From the NCBI GenBank assembly GCA_025928435.1, contig JAICJM010000135.1:1-10608 (forward strand): DNA of 10,608 bases, given 5' to 3'. The translations under genes and the position numbers were made by a program. This document shows positions 1 to 6,463 of this stretch, one piece after another. The notes beneath the pieces are model-generated. The model worked only from the letters and a program-made list of their open reading frames with translations. It was not told where the DNA came from and made no database searches. Positions within the stretch are counted from its first letter, which is position 1; the number at the start of each line of letters is the position of its first letter. The DNA is from Thermoleophilia bacterium (GTDB lineage Bacteria > Actinomycetota > Thermoleophilia > Gaiellales > JAICJC01).

Positions 1-190
1 AGCCCGCTACGAGTTGGGACGCGCCCGCCAGAGCGCCCGCGTCCGCCGACGCCTGCACCTGCTGCTTCTGCACGTCCCAGCCACCGATGTCGATCACGAG
101 ACCGGACACGCCGATCAACGAGACCACGAACAGCACCAGGACTGGCAGGGTCTGACCACGCTCACAATCCACGGAACGTCCGCGTCGCAC
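1..190 (-). CDS. TadE/TadG-like Flp pilus assembly protein, N-terminal part (runs off window)
   Basis: The reverse strand gives an open frame running off the left edge, so only the N-terminus is visible. It has a short Arg-rich head, an ERGQ motif, one hydrophobic segment (LPVLVLFVVSLIGVSGLVI) and then D-I-G-G-W, followed by a helix reading QVQASADAGALAGASQL. This order (RGQ, single TM, (I/L)D(I/V)G, and (A/S)ADAxALAGA) is the signature of the TadE/G-like N-terminal domain (PF13400-type) of actinobacterial tight-adherence or secreted pilus-like proteins. The protein is expected to be anchored in the cytoplasmic membrane with the C-terminus outside. I chose the GTG at 188-190 because GGAG lies 5 nt upstream. 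An in-frame ATG at 218-220 would add ten residues but has only a weak Shine-Dalgarno. The downstream genes needed to place it in a tad operon are outside the window. Confidence 0.72.
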   Translation of the reverse strand, partial: MRRGRSVDCERGQTLPVLVLFVVSLIGVSGLVIDIGGWDVQKQQVQASADAGALAGASQLVAG

Positions 191-404
191 GGGAACTCCA
201 ATCGCCAATTTTCCTGCCATCCGACCTGACCCCAGGGCGGCCCGATCCCTGCGATCACCGGCGGAAGATCACCCCCACGGGTGACAGCGAGATGCGCCTA
301 CTGCGCGGGCATATCTCCCTCTAATGTTCGGACCGGAAGGTTGAGACGCCCGCTACGGCTGACTCGCGTGCCCGCTTGTCCGTCGGAGCGGCGCGCCGCA
401 TCGA

Positions 405-447
405 GAGCGAAGGCCGCGCGATTCACCTGCCTCCGCGGCCTTCGCTC
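405..447. repeat. Perfect 14-bp inverted repeat (hairpin) in divergent intergenic region
   Basis: GAGCGAAGGCCGCG (405-418) is exactly complementary to CGCGGCCTTCGCTC (434-447), with a 15-nt loop. It lies 31 nt before the GTG of the small Cys-rich gene at 479, inside the 191-478 spacer that separates it from the divergent pilus gene. No T-run follows on either strand, so a classical intrinsic terminator is not supported. A cruciform, a leader hairpin for the plus-strand genes or a regulator site are possible. I see nothing else definite in 191-404. Confidence 0.6.
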
Positions 448-478
448 CCGACCTCCCCCGGTGTAAGCTCGGTCCTGC

Positions 479-703
479 GTGAACACCGAGTCCTGCGCCT
501 TCCCGACCTGCGACGGCACGGCGGCCACGGACAGCGAAACCCATCTGGCGCTGTGCGCGGAACACCGCGCGGTGCTGCTCGACGATCCCGGCGAGTTCCG
601 ACGATTGTGGGGTGCGCTCGACCCACGACCGCAACCGCCGCCCGCTCCTCGCCATGTCCCGGGCAAGCCGCACGTTCCCATGCCGCCCGTCGATCACTCC
701 TGA
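479..703 (+). CDS. Small Cys/His-rich protein (putative zinc-finger-like), 74 aa
   Basis: A GTG-started frame with strongly G/C-ending codons encodes 74 residues. The N-terminal half has C6-x4-C11 and C26-x2-H29, a spacing compatible with a single structural zinc site. A short helix-like segment follows (AVLLDDPGEFRRLW), then a Pro-rich tail that is probably disordered. No catalytic motif is seen and I cannot assign a family. It is followed after only 2 nt by the next small Cys-rich gene, so the two are probably co-transcribed and translationally coupled. The start is uncertain: there is no good Shine-Dalgarno, and a strong hairpin (405-447) lies just upstream. Such small metal-binding proteins are common in actinobacterial mobile elements and phages, but no phage gene is present to support that here. 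Confidence 0.5.
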   Translation: MNTESCAFPTCDGTAATDSETHLALCAEHRAVLLDDPGEFRRLWGALDPRPQPPPAPRHVPGKPHVPMPPVDHS

Positions 704-705
704 CC

Positions 706-939
706 GTGCGACCAGTCCGGACACCACGATCAGCGACCGTCTACGTCCGCCGCGAGTGCGCGCGGTGGGGCGACCGCGGCCCATACCACTGGACGGCCGA
801 GTGTATTGAAGGCCGCGCGCTCGTCGAGCTCGACCGTACGCAGGCGGCGATGATGCCGAACCTGCGGCCGTGCAAGCTGTGCGCCGCGCGCGACCGGGAT
901 CGCAGGCGCGCTGCCCGGGCTCGGGTCGGCGAGGCATGA
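706..939 (+). CDS. Small protein with Ada-like H-C-C-C metal-binding motif, 77 aa
   Basis: I place the start at GTG 706, 2 nt after the stop of the preceding gene. The frame stays open further upstream, but there it only shadows the 479 gene. The 77-residue product has Y27-H28-x4-C33, then a helix rich in Glu, Asp and Arg, then R54-P-C56-K-L-C59, and a strongly basic tail. The pattern 'YH...C ... RPCKxC' resembles the small metal-binding module seen in Ada-type proteins and appended to some nucleases. C18 may be an extra ligand. A zinc-stabilised nucleic-acid-binding role is an inference from this motif and the Arg-rich C-terminus. The stop codon overlaps the ATG of a possible third small gene (ATGA at 936-939). 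I see no catalytic residues, so it is more likely a binding module than an enzyme. Confidence 0.5.
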   Translation: MRPVRTPRSATVYVRRECARWGDRGPYHWTAECIEGRALVELDRTQAAMMPNLRPCKLCAARDRDRRRAARARVGEA

Positions 940-1154
940 GCTGCTCGCGGGAGCGGCTGTGTGTCGCCGGGGCGCCGCACTGCACTTCCTGGAAGAGGGA
1001 CGCCCCTCAGGCGCTTGCCGGTCGCCCCGGCCGCGCGAGTCTAGCCCCTAGGGGCAGCGGGTCGGCGGCGCGGGCACGACCCCGGTATCGCCGCCGACCC
1101 GCATCACCCTACCCGCAGCGGAACAGCCGTCGCAGGATCGGATCGTGCGGCTGA
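936..1154 (+). CDS. Possible third small Cys-containing ORF, 72 aa
   Basis: An ATG overlaps the TGA of the preceding gene (ATGA at 936-939), the usual arrangement for coupled actinobacterial genes. The first 25 residues carry three cysteines (C3, C9, C16) and a His-Cys pair (H15-C16). The rest is Arg/Pro/Gly-rich and of low complexity, as any GC-rich frame would be, so the gene may be shorter or not real. A 12-bp perfect palindrome (1044-1055) lies inside the frame. Function unknown. The gene context is the main support. Confidence 0.28.
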   Translation: MSCSRERLCVAGAPHCTSWKRDAPQALAGRPGRASLAPRGSGSAARARPRYRRRPASPYPQRNSRRRIGSCG

Positions 1155-1607
1155 GCTTGTGTATATGTCGTCCACCTGCGGCACCGTCGATTGCGGAGTT
1201 CTCGTGCGTGATGCGTGCTTCACGCGGCTGAATGTCCATCGTGGGGCCGTCGGCCTTGCCGTTGGCAACAGGTCGTTTTCACGGTCGGACCCCATGGGGT
1301 ACCTTCCGCTCTGTCTGCCCGGTCGGCGACTCTTCGCGGAGGTATGCCGGCCGGGCCGGCCTCGTCCCGTGAATTGCATGGACGCAATTCGGGCGCGTAG
1401 GGAGTCGCCCACCGAGGCGCAACCCCTCCGCTCGGCTACCCGCCCCGGCTCGTCGTCGGCGCGCCAAACGCCGTCGTTCAACGGCTCGCCGCTCGCCGTC
1501 TCGGCGGATTGAGCAGTGGAGCCACGCCGGGTTGACGAGGAGGCCGACGGTGTTCCGCAGCGGCTCAGACTGTCCCGCCCCGGTGTCGCACGTACTCGCC
1601 AGGTCGG
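1155..1607. other. Gene-poor stretch with a cluster of inverted repeats
   Basis: No convincing coding frame is seen on either strand; the open frames here are Arg/Ser/Pro-rich and lack domain features. Four perfect inverted repeats lie in 135 nt: TTGCC-gtt-GGCAA (1256-1268), ACCCCATGGGGT (1289-1300), GCCGGCC-g-GGCCGGC (1346-1360) and GAATTGC-6nt-GCAATTC (1371-1390). The stretch lies 3' of the plus-strand small genes and 3' of the minus-strand dehydratase relic, between two convergent units. Termination, a small structured RNA or remnants of a mobile element are all possible. The repeats lack T-runs. Confidence 0.4.
1371..1390. repeat. GAATTGC / GCAATTC inverted repeat
   Basis: Perfect 7-bp arms with a 6-nt spacer (ATGGAC). 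The arms are unusually A/T-containing for this GC-rich region, which makes chance less likely than for the neighbouring all-GC palindromes. It could be an operator or a hairpin; no T-run follows. Confidence 0.5.
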
Positions 1608-3499
1608 TCAGCCGTGGCCAGCGTGCCGCCGCGCGGATCGATCCTCCGCGACGATGCGCAGCTCTGCGACGTAGCGCCCACCCTTCGCGTCGGCGAGCCA
1701 GCAGTCCTCGGGCCGAGGCAGCATCTCGGTAAAGGTGAGCGGCTCCACGCGTGGCTGGCGGCGGCTGCTTGCCGCGCCTGGCGGCAAAAGATGCGGCATA
1801 GCACCTGGCTCTCAACGTCGAGGTACATGGGCTTGCGTTTGAGTGGCGACTTTGTGAACAGGCGCCGAGGCATTCCCTGCTCGTAGGCGAAGCGCGCAAC
1901 GTCTTCCGGCCGCTCCGGGACGTCGGCGGGTGCGATGCGCCACCCCTCCCGCTGCAACACTGTGCGTCCGATCGTCTTTCGCGGGACGTGCTCAGCTTCG
2001 GGAAGCAGGGTCAGCAGGCGCACGCCTGAGACGAAGATGGGCAGCCAGAACACGTCGATCAGTGGAATTCGCAGCTCGCCGTGACGATCGACCAGATCCA
2101 TGCCCTCTACCAGCAGCTCCTCGGGCAGCCACGTGCGCCGGCCGGCTGGCGCGCGTGTATCGGGGAGCACCGCGATGTGGACCATGTCGTCGGTCATTGC
2201 CGGAAGACCACGAGATTCGACGCCCATGGTCGGCGCCCATGGTGGAAGCAGTACAGGTAGGCCCTTGCCGACTGCGGCCACGAAGTCGTTGAAAAATGCT
2301 GGGCGATTGGGGTGACGGTGCGCAAAAACGCCCTGGACGAGCGGGTTGCCGCCCAGGTGAATGTCGCCGATCACCACGAGGTAGTCGCCGCGGTCGACCG
2401 CTGCCTCGTCCGCCGCAGCGATCTGCAAGTCGACTGAGGAGAACACCCCGGGTCGCCACGCCGGCTGGTAATCCGCGAAGGCTGCGACCGCCCGCGCGCC
2501 GATGGTGGACAGGTCAGGATCCACAAGCACCTGACCCAGGCGGCGGTGCAGCTCCGCCACCTCGTCGTACAGCTGTGGCGGCGTTTCGAACAGCGTCCGC
2601 ACCACCTGCCGCAGCACGGGCGCGAACGGCCCTCGGCCATCGCCCGGCAGCGCCGCCTCGATCACCTGCCGGCCGATCGCACAAACGCGCCCCGAGTACC
2701 AGCGGCCGGCCTCGAACAGCACCTGCAGCGGTGCTGCCAGACCGTCGACCAGCGTCGGACCAATCGTCACGTCGAGGTCGCGCAGGCAATCCAGATAGCA
2801 CAGCGTCCGCGCGCCGTAAGCCATGCCGGGGTTGCGCGTCGGATCCCGTCCCGTCGGCTCCACGAAGACGGTGTCGAGGTGGGCCAACGCCGTCTCGAGC
2901 GACTCGGGTGATGCCTCTGCAACGCCGTCCCGTGCGGCTTCCAGCGCAGCCAGGGCGGCCAGCCCCCCGAGCCCGCACGGCGTCGTCGCCGTGTTGCTCA
3001 AGGGCGGCTCGCAGCTCGTGCTCCGTGCGCGGCCCCGCCGCGATCCGCAGGTCTGGATCCAGGGCCGCCCCCAGCGCCTGCACCGCCCACGCTTCGAAGT
3101 GGACGTCGCGACGGGGCAACCAGCGCGCCGCTGCGGACCGAAAGCGCGGGCCCGTCGTCGGTGAACTGCCCCCACGCGAGCGGTCCGAAGAAGCCGATGG
3201 TGTCGTTCTTCGCGCAGTACCGCTGCCAGTAACTGGCGACCACCTCCTCCCGCTGACGCGCGCGGCTCGGCTTGGTCGGCGACCGCGACGCCACCTTAAC
3301 GACCGCGTTGGCATACGCCGCCCGGTTCTGCCACGTCACGGCCTCGCCGAACGCGGGCTCGGCCGCCACGGGCGGCCAGCCGATCGGACTCATCTCCAGG
3401 CCCGAACGCCTGCAACCCTTCGACCGGGAACCCGGCACTGCGCACAGCGAAGTCCCGCCACAACTCCCGATCGCCCGCGAGCGCCATGCGGTCCCCCAT
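1608..3499 (-). pseudogene. Frameshifted lantibiotic dehydratase (LanB N-terminal-type)
   Basis: Conserved dehydratase blocks run in order along the minus strand but in changing frames. At 3499-~3380 is an N-terminus with ELWRDFAVRSAGFPVEGL. At ~3380-3115 are EAVTWQNRAAYANAV and YCAKNDTIGFFGPLAWG. At ~3115-2970 is RRDVHFEAWAVQALG. At ~2965-1765 an unbroken run of about 400 codons carries LCYLDCLRDLDVTIGP, FVAAVGKGLPVLLPPW, the RIPLIDVFW region and KSPLKRKPMYLDVESQVL. At ~1765-1608 is the end, EMLPRPEDCWLADAKGGRY plus VAELRIVAED. These match the tRNA-Glu-dependent glutamylating domain of LanB-type enzymes that make dehydroalanine and dehydrobutyrine in RiPPs. The reconstructed length of about 630 residues is short of a full LanB (around 1000), and no elimination domain (SpaB_C) follows. 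Three shifts read as +1 and one as -1, near a 7-bp hairpin (3361-3377), at ~3106-3122, at a C6 run (2963-2968) and at a GCC repeat (~1752-1768). The start could instead be the ATG at 3487. No precursor, LanC or transporter is adjacent. Decay is likely; sequencing error is the alternative. Confidence 0.8.
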
Positions 3500-3825
3500 T
3501 GCAACGAATGAGACTACCGGATACCCGGCCGCAGGAACGGTGTCGTCACATATCGTTCTTCCAGCTCCCGGGCCTGTCGTCCCGCCGAGGTCCGGGCCTC
3601 CGGCCTCCGCTGGCGCTGGTCACCCCGGATGGTTCAGGGGGTCGCCGTCGCGGATGACCCTGTCCGCGCAGTCCTGCCCGAGGCACGCTGACGCGAGGGA
3701 CGACCCGGAGGAACGATTCGGACGAATCGTGCGGGGGTGCCGCTACCTTCGCCCGTTAGAACGGCTTCGTTCGGCGATGCGCCCGGCACGATTCGACGTG
3801 CGGCGCCTCTGCGCATCACCGTCGA
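3500..3825. other. Spacer upstream of the lanB relic, holding operator-like repeats
   Basis: This stretch lies between the 5' end of the dehydratase relic and the 3' end of the secreted-protein gene, both on the minus strand. The open frames in it lack any recognisable feature. It holds the 8-2-8 inverted repeat at 3713-3730, a third copy of the same octamer at 3788-3795, and a small GAACG-4nt-CGTTC repeat (3759-3772). A promoter for the dehydratase would be expected here. A TANNNT box (TAGTCT on the minus strand) lies 11 nt before the 3499 ATG, and no Shine-Dalgarno is visible, so a leaderless start is possible. Confidence 0.4.
3713..3730. promoter_or_regulatory. ACGATTCG-GA-CGAATCGT operator-like inverted repeat
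   Basis: Perfect 8-bp arms with a 2-bp spacer. The half-site ACGATTCG recurs at 3788-3795 inside a second, weaker palindrome (GCACG-ATTCGA-CGTGC, 3786-3801). This size and symmetry are typical of TetR- or MarR-like dimer sites. It lies about 215 bp upstream of the lanB start (minus strand). No T-run is adjacent, so it is not a canonical terminator. No regulator gene is visible nearby. Confidence 0.5.
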
Positions 3826-4209
3826 CTAGCCGCAGCCCGCCGACCCGTACTCGACCTGATTCGAGCCCGGCGCCGGGCCCTTCTTCGTGGAGAGAGAGGC
3901 CGAGGCGGTGTAGTTGTCGCCGCTGACCTCGTCGAATATGAGGGTGACCGAGCCGGAAGCACCGTGAGTGACGATGGTCTCGTGAAGCGGATGCGTAGCG
4001 GCATCGGCGTCATAGACGTCCACGCCGACGCTCTTCGCCCCACCGAAGCCCGACCAGGCGTACGTGACCGATCCGCCGCGGGCACACGATGGTCCCAGGG
4101 TCAGGGTTAGGTTCGACCCCGCGCTCGGGCTGCCGGCAGCGGCAGCGGGCAGGGCCATAGCCAGCATGACGGCGGCGGGCGCCACCAAGTACAACGATCT
4201 CCGACGCAT
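3826..4209 (-). CDS. Secreted small protein of unknown function, 127 aa
   Basis: A clear Sec signal peptide opens the protein: three Arg at residues 2-4, a hydrophobic core (LVAPAAVMLAMAL) and an Ala-rich cleavage region (PAAAAG, about residue 25). The mature part is Ser/Gly/Thr/Val-rich with alternating hydrophobic residues (for example SVTYAW, SVTLIF, YTASASL), suggesting a beta-sandwich of immunoglobulin-like type. It has just two cysteines, C42 and C126, which could form a disulfide closing the domain. The length fits a single extracellular domain. GGGGG lies 7 nt upstream of the ATG (minus strand) as Shine-Dalgarno. A TTGACG box (complement of 4271-4276) and a TGTCT-2nt-AGACA repeat (4235-4246) lie in the upstream region and may be promoter or operator elements, but no good -10 pairs with them. 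No family can be named. Confidence 0.75.
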   Translation of the reverse strand: MRRRSLYLVAPAAVMLAMALPAAAAGSPSAGSNLTLTLGPSCARGGSVTYAWSGFGGAKSVGVDVYDADAATHPLHETIVTHGASGSVTLIFDEVSGDNYTASASLSTKKGPAPGSNQVEYGSAGCG

Positions 4210-4812
4210 TGTTAACCCCCGGTTTCGCGGATCGTGTCTTGAGACATACGAAGGCGCCAGTCCGCGGGCGCGTCAAGCCCAGTGGGGGAATTTCACCCGT
4301 TCGTGCGTCGCTCGCACGGGGGACGCTGCGTACGGCGGGGACCAGGCGGCGCACAGCCGCTTTCGCCGACGACGTATTCACGGTGAGGGCGTGCGGCCCT
4401 TGTATCCGCAACCACGATCGCGACCGGCGTCGCCTCTGTGGACATGAGAAACCCGACACGCATCAGCGCGGATACGGCGAAGCCACCGTTCCGCGTCCTT
4501 GGAAGCGCGGTCAGTCGGGTCATCCGCCTGCGTGGGTGCGGACACGTCGACGCCCTGTGGAACGACCTCGACGAGTCTCCAGACACGACGGCCGGCTGGA
4601 GACACTGACACCCAGCCGAGCTGGCGCTCATCAACAACATCCGCCAGGAGCACGACGCCGGCAGCACGACAGGACGTCATAGGCGCCCGGGTCGCGTCTG
4701 CGAGGTGTTGGGGCCGGCAGTGGGGAGGATCTGAGCCGCCACGCGAGTCAAGCCAGCCCCGAACGGTTCGACTGGCTGGCGCGGGTGATCACCGAGCGAC
4801 CAGCGCGGCCAG
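4210..4812. other. 600-base gene-poor stretch
   Basis: No intact gene can be supported. The first ~70 bases contain the promoter region of the secreted-protein gene. The middle (4444-4734, plus) holds a possible interrupted reading frame, described separately. In 4690-4850 a plus-strand frame reads ASPERFDWLARVITERPARP, protein-like in composition but without a start or a recognisable family. I interpret this as eroded coding DNA. Confidence 0.3.
4444..4734 (+). pseudogene. Possible interrupted reading frame (unknown family)
   Basis: An ATG at 4444 opens a 54-codon frame with a plausible sequence (VLGSAVSRVIRLRGCGHVDA, then LWNDLDESPDT). It meets a TGA at 4606-4608 directly after GWRH, and the same frame continues with HPAELALINNIRQEHDAG up to a TGA at 4732-4734. 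The residue mix on both sides of the first stop is protein-like, so a TGG to TGA change (Trp to stop) in a once longer gene is conceivable. No Shine-Dalgarno precedes the ATG and I recognise no family. It could equally be chance. Confidence 0.18.
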
Positions 4813-5094
4813 CTACGCGACCTGTGGTGGCCCAGCGGGATCCCACCGCCACGCCCATACGAACGCCTCGGTCGCATAGGGACGCGCCCGGGCGATGAGG
4901 AACGTCACATCGTCGTCCTTCTTCAACCGCGCGAACTCCTTGGGCGGGATGTTGTCGCAAGCCGCCTGCACATCTGAGGCGGCTGCTTCGAGCGAGTCAC
5001 GCGGTGGCCAGCACACGTAGTGCTCGGTGTCCCGGTTAGTCGCCACCACCCAGTACGCCGCGTCGCCAGAATGTGCTGCCCGCCACTTTCCCAT
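4813..5094 (-). CDS. Hypothetical Trp-rich protein, 93 aa
   Basis: An intact frame of 93 residues with a natural amino-acid mix: W4, YWVVAT, VCWPPRD, a helix ASDVQAACDNI, an acidic-basic patch KKDDDVTF and a Trp-rich end (FVWAWRWDP). There is no signal peptide or TM segment, so it is probably cytoplasmic. Alternating beta strands and one helix suggest a small alpha/beta fold. I do not recognise a family. No Shine-Dalgarno precedes the ATG, but a TACCAT box with upstream TGC lies 10 nt before it, so a leaderless transcript is plausible. It lies downstream of the tRNA-Gly gene on the same strand, 71 nt away. Codon use is good, unlike the eroded DNA beyond its 3' end. Confidence 0.6.
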   Translation of the reverse strand: MGKWRAAHSGDAAYWVVATNRDTEHYVCWPPRDSLEAAASDVQAACDNIPPKEFARLKKDDDVTFLIARARPYATEAFVWAWRWDPAGPPQVA

Positions 5095-5165
5095 GGCAAT
5101 GGCGATGGTAGCACCGGAGAAGCGCGTTTTTGTACCTGTGCATGGATGTGTCCAGAAGAAGAAGA

Positions 5166-5236
5166 AGCGGGCGAGGAGAATCGAACTCCCGTCTTGAGCT
5201 TGGAAGGCTCTTGCTCTGCCATTGAGCTACGCCCGC
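5166..5236 (-). tRNA. tRNA-Gly (anticodon UCC)
   Basis: On the minus strand the cloverleaf folds completely. The acceptor is GCGGGCG/CGCCCGC with discriminator T (5166), and the D-arm is GCTC/GAGC. The anticodon loop is CTTCCAA, with TCC at 5202-5204. A 4-nt variable loop and a T-arm GGGAG-TTCGATT-CTCCT (one G-T pair) follow. The length is 71 nt. The 27-43 pair at the base of the anticodon stem is A-A, a mild irregularity. CCA is not encoded. The 5' end is only 6 nt after the stop codon of the upstream protein gene on the same strand. A TCTTCTTCTTCT tract follows the 3' end. Confidence 0.95.
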
Positions 5237-5242
5237 GCGGGG

Positions 5243-5608
5243 TCACATGGTATCGCCGGGCGACGCGGTCGCCTTGGCCCGCGTCGTCCGCTTGCGGCGC
5301 GTCCGTGGCGCCGCGACCACGTCGGCGAACTTGACCCGGTCGGTGATGCACACCTCGGCCGACCCCGAGATCGTCTCGCGCAGCAGGCCGCTCGCCTGGA
5401 GTGCCTCGCGGTTGGTCGGGTCGTCGTTCGCGCGCATGCGGTGCTCATCCGACTCCCACAGCTGCATCAGCACGATGCCCTCGTCGGTCGGAGCGGTCAC
5501 CTGCGCGATCAGCCCGTCCGGCATCCCGAACGCCTCGGACAGCTTGTCCGACGCCTCGAGCAGCCGGTCCGTGTTCCCACGCATGTGCACGAGGGCGAGC
5601 ACGCTCAT
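5243..5608 (-). CDS. Small dimeric alpha/beta-barrel-like protein, 121 aa
   Basis: The product begins MSVLALVHMRGNTDRLLEAS, continues with a helix and then a strand (GLIAQVTAPTDEG then IVLMQLWESDEH), and a second helix. This beta-alpha-beta-beta order with an LWES-type central strand is typical of the antibiotic-biosynthesis-monooxygenase-like ferredoxin-fold (dimeric alpha/beta barrel) families. They include small monooxygenases and many proteins of unknown role. No catalytic residues can be assigned. The last 20 residues are basic and unstructured (RTRRKRTTRAKATASPG). GGTGGGG lies 3 nt before the ATG. The gene starts 13 nt after the stop of the two-TM Thr/Val-repeat gene, so they probably form an operon, with the tRNA-Gly gene directly downstream. 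The fold assignment is moderate and the biochemical role unknown. Confidence 0.7.
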   Translation of the reverse strand: MSVLALVHMRGNTDRLLEASDKLSEAFGMPDGLIAQVTAPTDEGIVLMQLWESDEHRMRANDDPTNREALQASGLLRETISGSAEVCITDRVKFADVVAAPRTRRKRTTRAKATASPGDTM

Positions 5609-5621
5609 CGCCCCACCGATC

Positions 5622-6356
5622 CTACGTGGTCGACGACGTGGACGTCGTGGTCGTGTCGGAGGTGACCGTCTCGGTCACCGTCTCGATGCTCGTCACCGTC
5701 GAGCCCGGGGCGACGACCGTGGTCGGGATCTGCACGGTTGCGGTGACCGTGTTCGTCTTCCCCGGGAGCCGGCGGACCTTGACGATCGTGTGCTTGATGA
5801 TCTTGGTCTTCACCAGCGCCGGCAGTCTCACGGTTGTCTCCGGCACCCGCACGATGCTGCCCTTGACGCGGACGTTCGTCGCCGGAACGCTCACGACGGT
5901 CTTGCTGTTGATCGTCGTCACGGTCCCCATCACGTGGATCGTGCGGGTGGCAGCGGACGCGGCGCCGGATCCGCCGACGACGCTCCCGAGCCAGACACCG
6001 CCGGCGAAGAGCGCGAGGATCACCGGGAGCCCGATCAGCAGCCGGTGTGGATACGCGCGCGGCCGCCCGGCGGCGACCGTCGCCAGCACGGGCACGCCTG
6101 GTCCAGGCCGCGATGTGGCAGGCTCGGGCGCCAGCGGCACCGTCGCCATGGCAGCGGCGACGGGCGCCGCTTTGCCGGCCTCGGCGGTGGTTGCCAGCGC
6201 AGTCCCGGCGGCCGGCCTGGCCGCAACGGCCGTCTCGTCCTCGCCACGCTTGCCGGGGAACGCCAGCCAGAGCAAGAACCGCAGGATGACGAAGAGCAGC
6301 ACGCCGTTCGCCACCAGGATGGCGATGGCCAGCAAGACCTTTTCAAAGACCCCCAC
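5622..6356 (-). CDS. Two-TM membrane protein with extracytoplasmic Thr/Val repeat domain, 244 aa
   Basis: The protein has a hydrophobic N-terminal segment at residues ~7-33, an Ala/Pro-rich linker (~40-100) and a second TM helix at ~107-128 (LLIGLPVILALFAGGVWLG). An extracytoplasmic region (~135-244) is made of alternating Thr/Val strands (VMGTVTTI, KTVVSVP, VRVPETTVRLP, TVTATVQIP, ETVTETVT) ending in a Thr/Ser tail. The alternation suggests a surface-exposed beta structure or stalk, perhaps O-glycosylated. The start is GTG with GGATAGG 5 nt upstream. It is the first gene of a probable two-gene unit. Its repeat region resembles the protein at 8733-9110, and both contain a TVTETVT peptide encoded by an identical 20-nt stretch. 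No enzyme motif is seen, and the family is not recognised. Confidence 0.7.
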   Translation of the reverse strand: MGVFEKVLLAIAILVANGVLLFVILRFLLWLAFPGKRGEDETAVAARPAAGTALATTAEAGKAAPVAAAMATVPLAPEPATSRPGPGVPVLATVAAGRPRAYPHRLLIGLPVILALFAGGVWLGSVVGGSGAASAATRTIHVMGTVTTINSKTVVSVPATNVRVKGSIVRVPETTVRLPALVKTKIIKHTIVKVRRLPGKTNTVTATVQIPTTVVAPGSTVTSIETVTETVTSDTTTTSTSSTT

Positions 6357-6443
6357 AGCAACCTATCCGTCGTTGTGACCTCCGGAACCGTACCCCAAAC
6401 CCGGGCGGAGATGAAAGGGACGGTCATCCCGGTCTCGCATCCT

Positions 6444-6463
6444 GGCGGGCCTTCAGGCCCGCC
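6444..6463 (-). terminator. Stem-loop over the stop codon of the PPOX gene
   Basis: GGCGGGCC-TTCA-GGCCCGCC is a perfect 8-bp GC stem with a 4-nt loop, and the loop contains the stop codon (6453-6455) of the minus-strand PPOX gene. No T-run follows on the minus strand, so it would be an atypical terminator or an mRNA 3'-end stabiliser. It lies 87 nt before the next gene (5622-6356), consistent with the end of the upstream operon. Confidence 0.45.

Noticed and set aside
1159..1512. 117-codon plus-strand frame in the inverted-repeat cluster
   Set aside because: Starts at a TATATG-like sequence without ribosome site; contains several palindromes and no family features.
1565..1607. C-terminal elimination domain (SpaB_C) or LanC after the dehydratase
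   Set aside because: Frames beyond the ELRIVAED end are Arg-rich without any such motif.
2296..3657. 453-codon plus-strand open frame over the lanB relic
   Set aside because: Pro/Arg/Ala-rich shadow; the minus strand carries the recognisable dehydratase blocks.
5166..5190. tRNA 3' end as attachment site with a second copy in the window
   Set aside because: I looked for a repeat of the T-arm/acceptor segment to the left and found none; no integrase gene is present.
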